A DNA stretch of 64,000 bases from Zygaena filipendulae (lineage: Eukaryota; Arthropoda; Insecta; Lepidoptera; Zygaenidae). Of the stretch, positions 1-12,300 are shown one piece after another (the first letter of the stretch is position 1; each line of letters begins with the position of its first letter). The notes under the pieces are model-generated. The model made no database searches. It saw only the letters and a program-made list of their open reading frames with translations, and was not told the DNA's origin. The stretch lies in the NCBI GenBank assembly GCA_907165275.2, contig OU015652.1, positions 9,129,001-9,193,000 of the forward strand, read 5' to 3'. The translations under genes were made by a program, and so were the position numbers.

Positions 1-184
1 TTTTTTTATTCAAAAATAGTTGTGCCAGTGACAATGTGGCATTTGATGGATAATGCAATGTGAATAAATTATATGGTTATTTATATCTAGGTACACGACC
101 AGGTACTTTTCAAATATTGAGAGTTCTCGCTCGTTACTATTCCTCCCGACTACAACTGTTTATGGGATGCCGTCATTTCGCCAG

Positions 185-392
185 AGGAGATGAAGAACTT
201 CGCCCGTCAGTGGAGCGAGACCGGGTGGGCGTGGTCGTGGGCGGTGGCGTGGGCGGCGTGGCACGCGGCGCTGGCGCTGGGCGCGGGCGCGTCGCTGGCC
301 CGCGCGCCGCCCTACCTCGCCGCGGTGGTGTGCGCCGCGTTCTTCGTGCTCATATACCTCACCTTCTACACGCTCTGGTACCTTGCCAACAG
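185..392 (+). CDS. Kidins220: KIDINS220 exon 1 of window (TM1-TM2 of KAP domain)
   Basis: The frame opens with [10 protein letters not shown] and runs through two hydrophobic stretches ([15 protein letters not shown] and [16 protein letters not shown]), matching the two helices that follow Walker A in this family. The donor is aacag|gtatat, leaving phase 2 (AG|). The acceptor is either ccag|AGGAG (185, phase 1) or agag|GAGATG (187, phase 0); the upstream exon that would decide is outside the window. Confidence 0.8.
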
Positions 393-3300
393 GTATATGT
401 TTGATTTACTACTAACTATCGCCCGCAGGGACTCCTGATTTGCTTTGCCTTTGTGCAAGTACAAGTTTATATAGATTGACAAAGTTTTATCGCAACCGGA
501 TGAACGGTACGGCAGCGTATAACAAACATTGAGTTTTATGTATTGGATATCGTCTGCTTTCATCCGCATCATGATTTCGCGCAGCCTTCGTGAAGAAGGT
601 TCAGCATGAAATGAAAAAATATACTCTCCTTTTGAGTGTGAATGTTGACAAATGAATGTAGAATCACCACCATATCTTTCAGTGTTATTATGCATTGCAA
701 TTTCCACTTTATTTATTTATTGTTTTGTTGTCAGGCAACATGGGCCCGTAGATAAATACCTTACAAACTAACATACATAATTGTATACAAATATAAAAAA
801 CATTGCTTGTCTATTTTTGACAGTGTGTCGCTCTGGTGGTGGCTGTTGGTATCATTTATGCACAGTGTAAATAAAGTCGAGATTTTATTGGACGAAAATT
901 CAATGTAATGGTTTTTAACACTTAAAAAATGATCATAGGTTCTCCTGGTACTAAATATACGTTAGCAGTATGATTATGATACTACAGTATAGACTATAAC
1001 GCCGTCGAGCACCAATCTATACATATAAAATGCTTTGTCCTGAATGACTGATGGATCAACGCACAGCCTAAACCGCTGATCGTAGAGACCTGAAACTTGG
1101 AGGGTGTGTTCTTTGTATGACGTAGGCATCCGATAAGAAAGGATTTTTGAAAATTCAATCCCTAAAGGGATGAAAAGTTGCAAAGTTTGTATGGAACAAT
1201 TCCGCGGGATTTCCGAAATTATCGCGGGTAAAACCGCGCGGGTCAGCTAGTAGGTATATATAATCTTTCTGTTTCTTGGTCTAGATCTAGAATAAACATG
1301 TTTATATTATTTAAAAACTGTACAATATTAGTGTTTTTCATAGATCGTTTTCATTTCAGATACGAATGGTGGTGGGCCGGTGGTGTCGCCTCAGTCTTGG
1401 GTCGTAAATTTAGTTCGTTGCTTCTCGTTCTACAAGTAGCTTTTTGTCACCCGCCGGGGCCGAACGACCCTAGGGCGTTACCGGCTACTCCTATAAGGTA
1501 ACCTCAACATACATCCATCCAAGTTAGGTAGTGAGATAGATCACCATTAAATTTTGTTGGTATACACGTCGTCAGGGTACAGAGAAGGACGCATAGGGTA
1601 CTTTTTATTTCGGGATTCCCGCGGGAATTACGAAATTATCGCGGGTGAAATCACAGGGGACAGCTAGTAATATATAATAATTTGTAATTTTAAATTTGTT
1701 TCTATACAAGCATAAGCCGCCTCTATAAATTATATGTCTGAAGTGCGGCGTGCGGCTATTGCCGCACATGGCCGGGTATTATATCGGAGCGCGTGAGTCG
1801 ATAGTGTGTGGTGCACCGAACAGAACATAATAGATAGAAGGGACATCAACTTAGTTTGGTATGAAAAAAGATGAAAACATTGTCGCGGGGTGCTTTTCGC
1901 ACACAAAACTATTCATCACGTACTAAATTCGTAAAGAAATGTATTAAACTTCTTTATGGTTGTTTTTTTTTTACTTAGTCATTGTTTTACAAAATTCATA
2001 GTTTTGTGAATATTGTGGTAAATATACTTGGGATGGCAGCAAAATAAGTTTTGGGCACGTCCTTTGCGACGGTGGCGCGGCTGCCCCGCCTGCATGTCCT
2101 CTCTAGTTAATTTATTAGCTCTGTGGTGCGGTGGCGGTGGCGCCCGGCAGGTTCCACTTCACGGAGGGCATGCGCAGCACGGGCGGGCCGGAGGGCGACG
2201 CGATGGTGGTGCACATGATCGCGAGCCTCGCCGAGGCGCTCGAGAGCCAGTACGGCCGCGTGTGCACGCGCCTCGCCAGGGCCTTCCGCCCCAAGCCGGT
2301 CTCCTCCACTTCCGGGTGGAAGTGAGTACACTTTAGTTATTGTTGGTTCCTAAACAGCCCTCTTAGCCGATTTGACAATCTACGTGTATATAATCAGTAT
2401 CGCTATAGAAAAGTAAAGATTAAAGTCGTCCAATCAATCGTCTAATTTTACGTGACCACGTGCCGTGACGATACGTTACTTATTGTTGTACGGAGATAAC
2501 AATTAAAGATTGTCAGCTTGGCTAAGAGGGTAGTTTCTAAATTTCGTACTGACAGTATTCTTTATATAAGATCTACCAGAATATACTAAAACTTTTTATA
2601 AAATCAAGAAATATGGTAAAAAGTATCATTGTCAGCACCATCGTGTTTGCGCACGAGTTTGAAAATTGCAATATGAGTGTTCCGCAACGTCAGTATAACG
2701 CAGTGTGCTGTGTCCGGCAGGTGGCGCCGCGCGTGCTGCATCCCGCACATTGTGATTTTCGAGGTGTGCTTCATCTGCATCCTCGTGGGCGTGTGCGTCG
2801 TCATCATGTTCTTCACCGAGCAAGGCGCTGACCAACAGTGAGTCGCCCTATATAATCTAGCTAGGCAATGTCAGCTTTACCTGTTTAGCCCTTCAAATAG
2901 TTAACTATCCGCAGTGATGTTTTCAATTTAATTTGCACTTAGTTTTCAAGTATCGAACTGACAACGGTCGTCGATGCTGATGATACAAAAAAAAATGCAC
3001 GTGTCGAAGACAAATGATGGCAACAGCTCAGTGAGTGTGGGTTGTGGTCGCGTCGATCAGACGGCGTGAAATCCAACAGGGGCTGATGATCGTGGCGCTG
3101 GCCGTGTCCGGCGCGGTGGTGGTGGCGAACGTGTACACGTGGGGCCGCGTGCTGGCCGCGCTGGTGGTGCCGCCGCGCGCGCGCCTCGCCCGCCGCGCCC
3201 GCGCCGCGCGCGCCGGCAACGACGCGCCCACGCTCGCGCTGCGCCCCGAGGTGCACGCGCTCACGCACACGGTCAGTAGGTACACGCGTACCCACTGTGT

Positions 3301-6300
3301 AGTGGGTACACAAGACGCGCTGGGCGCCATTATTTTTTCCATCACTGGCTGTCCCCGGCAGTTTCACCCGCGGTGATTTCGGAGTTCCCGCGGAAATTCC
3401 AGGATAAACTATACATATAAACCTTCCCCTTTCTGTCTATTCGTGAAAACAGCATGAAAATCCGTTCAATAGTATTTGAGTTTATCGCGAACAGACAGAC
3501 GCTTTGGAGGACTTTGTTTTATAATATGTATGTAGTTATCATCATACTGATATTTAGGACTCGTAACCAAGTTGACAATCGTTGATTTTTAACGCTATGG
3601 AAAACCAAGAAAAGTATCTGCATGTCACGTGACATGACAATACGTTTCAATTTTACTATCGAACATAAGAATAAAAAGTCACTGGCTCGGGCCGCGGTCG
3701 TCGGGTGCAGGTGTCGTGCCTGGACGCGTTCACCGGGCAGCAGACGCGGCTGGTGGTGGTCGTGGACGCGCTGGACACGTGCGAGCAGGACCGCGTGCTG
3801 GCGCTGCTCAACGCGGTGCACGCGCTCTGCTCCGACCCCAAGAGCCCGTTCATACTGCTCCTGGCCATCGACCCGCACATCATCAGCAAGGTGAGCTCTG
3901 CAACGATTCTGCCGGCCATTTACTAAAATACCGTTATGTGAACAAACCTAATTTTTGGGTACGGCCAAATACGTGCGAAATAATCTCCCTAAATATTGAT
4001 TTAACAGCGAACATTTAATCTATTCAACATCGTTCTATATGAAATAAATATTTAGGGACATTACTTCGTAGTTTTTGGCCGTAGTCAAAAATTAGGTGTA
4101 TTCACATAACGGTCTTTTAAGAAAAGGACGGCAGAATTGCGCTACTAAACTACCTACAGATTTGATTACGATTTTCTTTTTTAAATACACCACTTTTTTT
4201 AATACCAGGGGCCCTAACTCTCAACCACCCAAAGTTATTTTAACCTTACATTGAAATGTTGTCCATAGTAATTTCGACGTTACGCTTACATTCCTTACAC
4301 ACCTTCATATTTATGTTTATACGTATTTTCATGAGGAAAATTGCCTATTATATTCCAAGCCCCTGTATTAAAAAATGTGATGTATACTTTTTATTTTCCA
4401 TTTTAATTTAATTTATTATATAAAATTATAATCGTTGTGTAGAAACCTGTTAGACATATTGATATGAATCTTCGTGTTTTACAATGATATAAATATTTAT
4501 AATTGTATACCACAGTACTTAAATGCTGAACATATGTGCAGGTTGCTTGGATGGAGGTTAGTTAAGCGTTCGATGGATGGTTTTGTGTATTCATTTTGTG
4601 TCCCTGTGGTAGCTTCCTTTGATTTCGACTCGATGTGCAAACGAGCTCTCATATTTTATATTCGTGTTTTATCAAGTGTCTGCATGGTTGTCTGTATTGA
4701 TTGCTGATGACATTGAATTGAAAATGTGTTGGAATTAAAATGTAGTTTATGAAGCATGGAGGCAGGAAACAAGAAACAATTGTATATTAAACCTAAGGCA
4801 GAAAGAAATCTGTACTTGTAACAATTTTTGTTAGTTCAGACACAGATAATATAATACTATACTGCTCAGAGTTGCCGAAAATCTTATCTGTAAGACAGTA
4901 TAATATTATACAGTAGGATGTCGATGCTCACCCCTGGTTTTTAAAACCTCTGAAATATATTTGTATTTGTTCTCGAAACCGAAATAAAATAAGTAGCTTT
5001 TAATTGAAAATTTGATAACATAAAATAAAATTAAGTTATGTGAAGACACGTTTTCATTCGAATATACAATTGAATCAATTGAAACAGCCGATAAAACGGC
5101 TGTCAGCTAATTATTAAAAAAATCGAGTAGAAAAAATACTAATTTTCATTATAATTCAACAACATGTACCAAAAATTACACATTATTCTCCTTTAGAATT
5201 TTGAAGTTAAATATCTCCTACTAGTTAAAGTCGTGACCAACTAGATTACGAGAACTCACAAGACGTATACATATGTATAAACGGCCAACCAACTAACATT
5301 GACAATACGCCCCAACATTCGGGCGGGCGCGCGTGGCGGGTGTCGCGCCAGGCGGTGGAGGTGAACAGCCGGCGCGCGTTCTCCGAGAGCAACATCGGCG
5401 GCTGGGACTACCTGCGCAACGTGGTGCAGCTGCCCTTCTACCTGCAGAACTCGGCGCTGCGCCGCGTCAAGGGCGCGCAGCAGACCGCCGCCAAGCGCAT
5501 GCAGGCGCTCGCCGCCGACGACTTCTCCACGTCGCTGCAGAGATCCGTGAGTATCACCCCCCTTTGGTCACAGAGGAAATAAATTAACTAGAGATGACAT
5601 GCAGGCGGGGCAGGCGTGCCACGGTTGCAAAGAAAGTTGAGCAAATGCTCTAACTTGCCCAAAACTTCTTTTGCTAGTATCCCAAAACTATGAAATTTGA
5701 AAACAGTGACTGAGTATAGACTTAACCAAAAAGCGTTTAATACATTTCTTTACGTTAACGAATCTTTTAGTGCGTGATGAATGGTTTCATGTCGCCGTCT
5801 GATTTAAGCACAAAAAGCTGATTCATTAATTTACTCTTTATAATATAAGAATTAAGCATAGATATAGGTATGTTACATGTGAAAATAGAATGGAAAATCT
5901 AAAGAAACCAAAGAAAAATAAAATCTGTACTCATTGTATTCATTCGTACATGATTCGAGTTCAAATTTCACTAAATCGAGATTTACCTATTGGTGCAAGC
6001 CGCTGTAAAGCCCTAATTTAAAGTATTAAGGCTTCTTTCTACCACCACCTTGGTAATTTGCTTTCAATACGACAAAGCAAATTTAAACCTTAATGTTACC
6101 CGAAATAAGTGCCATAATGCGATTGGCGCGTTTTATTTACACCGTCACCGCCCAACGCCATTAATTGAAAACAATGGTGGTATGAAACTCACTCGCAGCA
6201 ACATTACCCAATGAACGCCCGTCGACAATATCGTCCGCCTGGATATAATAACAATTAATATATTTCACTATAAAATACGACCATGAACAAACTAAGTACG

Positions 6301-9300
6301 GAAGGGTACCGCCAGGCGACAGTCCAACACAAACAGCTTTACGTCACAAGAAGCACACGACACACATCATCATGATATACCTAAGTAATCTCCATCTCGA
6401 AACCACTCAAAGAAAAAAACACTCAGTGAGGATAAAAAGGGTATAACATTTAACCTACTGCGGTATTATTATAATCAAATACTTAAACTCCATTTATCAC
6501 CAACATTAGAAAACGTCTGATGTATAATGACATCTTAATTTAAGTTTTGGCGGTTATTGAACATTATTGCTATTGTATTAAGATTTAACAACTCCCAAAG
6601 ACATGTGAAGAAAGAAAGAAACAAAGAAAAGAAATGTATTTGCCAACACATTATGGTAAACATAATATCATTGCGAATTGCGCAGGTGTCGGCGCGGCGG
6701 CTGTCGTCGACGTCGGAGCTGATGTCGAGCCAGGAGCGCATCAAGGGCCCGGCGGCGGTGGGGGGCGGCAAGGAGGCGGCGGCGCGCGCGCGGCGGCTGC
6801 GCCCCTCCGAGTCGGTGGCGTCGTCGGTGGCGTCGGGGCTGCACCGCGCGCCGCCCGCCGCCGCCGCCGCCGCCGGCGCCGCCGACCTCGGCCGCGTGCT
6901 GCTCACCGACGACTACTTCAACGACGTCAACCCGAGGAGCATGCGCCGGCTCATGAACGTGCTGTACGTCACTGGTGCGTTGGCGCGTTGCCACTTGGTA
7001 CTCTGTAGGCTAGATGACTAATTAATTATTTATAGTCTGTCTTGTAGATTTTACAAAAAAAATATTGGGAACGTATTTTTTTTTTCGTAGTAAAAAAAAA
7101 CTGTGATTCATTGAATTGAAATTTCGTGTGACGTCACGCCCAAGTACACTTTATATGTAGTTATGACGTCGCGAGCTCCCATTTCTAAACTTTGATGTGT
7201 TTTATCTAAGTATTTTTTCAATAGTTTAACCTCTCGTGTGTGCATATTGTGTTTTTTTTTTATATCTAACTGATAGACTAATAAAACGTCGATTTTTATA
7301 CCCATCATGCTCATTCGGGACTTTCGTCGTACTTCGTTGATTTCATTTAAACACTAGTTGTTACTTGTGTCCTTTGTAGAAAAAAGAAACGCTATTGTAA
7401 TCTTTTGCAGGACGTCTACTCAAAGCATTCCATATAGAATTCAACTGGTACCAACTGGCGTCGTGGGTGAACCTGACCGAGCAGTGGCCCTTCCGCACCT
7501 CGTGGATCATCTACCACCACGAGACCTACGAGGAACACATCGACGACTCCACGTCGCTCAAACATATTTACGACAAGTGAGTATAGCTACTGGATTAATT
7601 GAAAAGTAATCACTACTGAAGTGATTTTTTTTTCTTGTTAAAGAAGCTAAAGTAAATTCCCGGGTAATTTAATACCTCAACATAATGTCCCCGAAGGGAG
7701 TCTTCATTTCACGCGGATTCCAACCAAAAAAGTGTATTATAGCTATTTGATATACCTACCTGTAGTTGCTATAAATATTATAGTTACCGGAATCCATGCC
7801 GGCTGCTTCCTCGTGGTAGAATATCACCCACACATCATAATAATATGACCATAACCTCTACCTCAGCAGTGGGGACGAAAACTGATTACGCTGTGCTTTA
7901 TTACGTCAGTGTGATTGTGTAGGGTGAAGCCGCTGATGAACAGCATCCGCGAGGCGAGCGCGCTCATGGAGCTGGACCGGGACGAGCGCAAGCTGGAGGT
8001 GTTCCTCAGCTTCCACCGCGCCACGCTCACCGCCGCCGACCTCAAGGTGTTCCTGCCCTTCACCATCAACCTCGACCCCTACATCAAGAAGGTCATCAAG
8101 GGTTCGTTACACGTTGCAACTTTGCTTTTTTTTGTAAAGTTTACCCCTTTCGGAGAAGGAAAAGGAAACTTAGTTCATACAGCCAATTCAGATGATTTTT
8201 CTTTTTCTGAAGTTATTTACATCGAAATGCATTTACAGTTGTACTTGGAAATTGTACAGTAAAACGACAACCTCCCGATGAACGCCCCATTTCATCTTAT
8301 TTCTGATCTGATGTAAACAATTACCTGTTTTTACTTGTCGATAGTGTTTGACCATTTGCGTGATGAGCTCATGATGTTTTACAGTCCTATTTATTCACTG
8401 ATTGTGGTCTCCAGAGGAGCAACTCCAAGCGTTGGCGGAGGAGGAGCCGAGTGTGGTGGGCGCGGTCCCGTGGGGCGCCGCCCCGCCGCCCGCGCGCCAC
8501 CCGCACATGAAGCTCTTCCAGAAACGAAACGTGAGTTGCACGTCTTGTAACACTCAGCGAAGAATCGCGGAACTTCTACTACGCGCTAGTTTTCCTATGA
8601 ATATGTTTCAAATGTATAGTCATTTCTAAGACATGCATAGTCCTTTCACATTGTTATTTGTTTATTATTATTTTAATTTATTTGTTCTAACAGATGTGCA
8701 ATTATGTTCATAAAGGTTTAAGCCTGAGTAACGATGTAACTTCTTAGGAATTTATACTTGTGAATTAGATCTAAATGTAATATTAACTGTCAATTATTGT
8801 GTAATAAAGAGTTTTTTAAACAAACAAAACTCAAGGAAGAATCGCGGAACTTCTACTACTCGCTGCAAAATTACCCAACGTAAATTGTACGCACAAGGTA
8901 TAATCAACTCGAACCAGTTTAGTAAATCATATTCAAAATTCAAAGAAATGCAGTCATTGTTAGTTGTTTATCGCCAGGTTTTTTTGTATAGCTGTCCGCT
9001 AAAAATCTATACTTTAAGGGTATGTTCCGTTATTATGGATAGATAGCACTATAAGGTATGATGTCAATTTAGTATACCTACTGTAAAGATGTTCTTTTAT
9101 AGTTAGCTATACTGGTTGCTGTTTAAAACAGAACACAGTATACTGTCATTCATGTCATTATCATGTCATGTTGTCTACCAGTCACGATGCCAGTGATGAT
9201 TGATCTAACGCGGTTGATCAATTATATTGGTTCGAGGTTGATCACGTGATCAATTCACTGAGAGTACCTTACCTCGAAAACGCCAGTACAAAAATGGCCA

Positions 9301-12300
9301 CGAATATGACGTCATACTGCCTACCCTGGGATACTGCGGCAGGAGGTAGGTATACTATCCGCTATAATGGAACGAATTTCTCGTCTCTGCTGGGCTAACT
9401 ACTAGACCAATGCTATCAGTAATAGCTGAACATGCCCCAAATGTGTTGTGTTCCAGCGCTCGTCCGTGCCGAGCCAGCCGATGTCGCCCAACCCGCTGGC
9501 GCAGCCGGTGTGGCTGGGCTGGGCCGGCGCGCCGCAGGGCTTCGCGCCGCCCGCGCCGGCGCCCGCGCAGTTCGCGCACCCGCCGCCGCCGCCCGCCGCC
9601 CACAGTCCGTACAACACGCTCAGGGCCGCCTTCCCTGGATTGGTGAGGCTGCAGGAAGTTTACTCGGCTCGGGATAATGTTCTGGAGTATGTTTAAGTGA
9701 GGAGTGAAGCAGGCGCGGGAGATTCTATTTTGGATAGCAACGTGTTCATCAAATTTCATGATCGGTTGAGCCGTTAAGGCGTGAAAGAGTAACAAACAAA
9801 CAAACTCACTTTTGTATTTATATTTAAGGATTAACGGCCTTATTTGTAGGAACACTTGTTTATTTTTTTATAATAATATTATTATTACAAAAATTATGAA
9901 CAGAGCAAACCTACATTTAATTTGGCGTGTGACGTCACCCTACAAAACCACTCGCTATGATCGTACGTAGCTGAATCATGTTGTAAGAGTCAGCCAGTGC
10001 GATGATGATCTATAATCTCCGACTAGACCGGTTATCAGAGATATACCTACTTATTGTCGTTTAATTTATAATTACATCAAAAAGTAATAAGCAGTAATAC
10101 GAAAAGTATCTTGATCTGATCTGTTATCTCGGAATAGAGTGACCAATATCAACGAAAAAATAGAAAAAAACATGATTTGAATTTAAAATAAAGAATGCAA
10201 AAAATTAAAAAAATATAGCATTTTTTATAAATAATGAGTCGGAGGATATGATAACGAGTGGCCCGGTTAACGTGTGCTTGTGTGCGTGGCGACAGGGCGA
10301 CGTGGCGACGCTGCGGCTGTCGGCGCTGAGCGTGGAGCGCGTGTGCGGCGCGGTGCGCGACGCGCTGGGCGGCGCGGGCGGGCCGGCGGCCGCCGCCGCG
10401 CTGCGCCAGCACCGCGTCTGCGGGCTCGCGCTCGCGCACTGCCATCTGGAGGACCTCAAACCGGTAGATTCCTTTACTAACTGTTCCCCGCGGTTCTATC
10501 CATGCTCATTTGGAGTTCCTGCGGAAGTTCCGGGATAAAAAGTACCCTAAGTTCTTCTCTGTACCCCTGACAACGTATATATTTGCGGAAACTCGGCTTA
10601 CTAAGTTTTTTTAATTCCTACATGGACCATAACAGAGTCACATAATAATGCTCGGACATTATCGCACACTGACTACTGAACTAATCTGATCCTGTATACT
10701 AAACAGTGCTCCCATATAATACTTGTAAAACTATAACATACTTTTATTTGTAAATTCTTATGAATAAATATAAGCACATATTAAATATCTAAACTTATGC
10801 CGTTTACCCTAATACGGGGATCGAACTCCCGACTCCTGGCGTACCAGTTTGGTTTGCTTTGCTGTTGAAATAGTACCGATTCCCAAACTACAACGTAATT
10901 TCTGTTCGTATCGTAAACGTACAAAATACGTTGACGACATAATATAATAGATGTAAATGGTTAGGTTAAGTTTAATTGATTAATTTAATATATAAATCTG
11001 ACCGATAATAATACACTGAACCGATAGTAATATCTCAGAGTAAATATACTAGGTAATATCAATACATTATTTATTAAAAGAAATGTATATATCGGCAAGT
11101 AAACGTGTGATCGTCATTGCACAAGCTGTTTGTTCCCACTTGCAGATACTCGACTTGCCTTTCGGGGATTGGGAGTTGTTTAAGATGCTCGTCCTCAACC
11201 TCCGCGAGCTGGAAGCCAGCATGCCACTGCTCCACCCACCAGCCGTCAATGGTAATATAGTAATAATAATAAAAAAGTTTATTTGGCACCAAATATTGAT
11301 AGTACATACTACATAGTGGGCTTTCATATCTTAATCAGAAATATGTATGAGGAACCTAATGCTGGTAGCAACGAAGAGAAGAATGTTAACACAGCGATCA
11401 CGTTTTTAAGCCTGTTGATTTTTTTTTAACAAGCTATGCTGCCCACTGTTTTACCCGCCTCAATTTCGGGATTCCCTCAGGGACTCTTTGTTGTAAAGTT
11501 TTCTTGGGAAACATTGCTCAGGATATAGCTATATAGTAGCGTTCAGAATAGTAGCGTTCTATCTATGAAATAATTTTTACGATTGGTTCAATAGTTCCAA
11601 AGAATCTGTTTCTTTATATTGTAATACTAGCTATTCCCCGCTGTTTCACCCGCGTTTCATTAAAATCCATTCGTAATTTTGCGTGAAAGTAACAAACACC
11701 CATCTATACATAAAAACTTTCGCGGTTATAATATTACTAGTTGTGCCTCGCGGTTTCACCCGCGTTAATTTCAGAGTTCCCGCGGGAATTCCGGGATAAA
11801 GAGTACCCTATGTGTTAATCTGATATATAAGCTATATTATTGTAAAGTTTCATTTAAATCCATCCCGTAGTTTTTGCATGAAAGAGTAACAAACATCCAT
11901 CCATCCATCCATCCATACATTCTTACAAACTTTCGCGTTTATAATATTAGTAGGATTAGTAGGATATAGTAAGGATTAGTTTAGAAATGTATTCTATATT
12001 TACCCACGTTAAGGAGGTGTAACTTGTTGCATGCATACATAAACATAAATGCGTGTACGCTTTACTTTTATGGAGTCACAGAACGTCTTTCAAAGTTTTT
12101 CGCGTAGGTAAAGTTTTAAGCGGCTGTCTTGGTTGCAGTGACCGTGGAGAAGGTGGCGGAAACCGAGCCAGACGGTATAAAGCCGCGGGCGTTGGACCAC
12201 CAACGCAGCAGGCCGTCGAACGTTGAGAAGCAGGTAATTTATATATATTACTAGCTGACCCGCGCGATTTCATCCGCGGTAATTCTGGAATTCCGGGATA

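Noticed and set aside
6535..7008. Several overlapping open frames on both strands around KIDINS220 exon 8
   Set aside because: They are shadows of a GC-rich exon; only the frame with [16 protein letters not shown] fits the family and splice phase.
10800..10870. tRNA gene suggested by a B-box-like GGGAGTTCGATCCCC
   Set aside because: No A box, no foldable cloverleaf and an AT-rich retroelement tail follows; treated as a SINE fragment.
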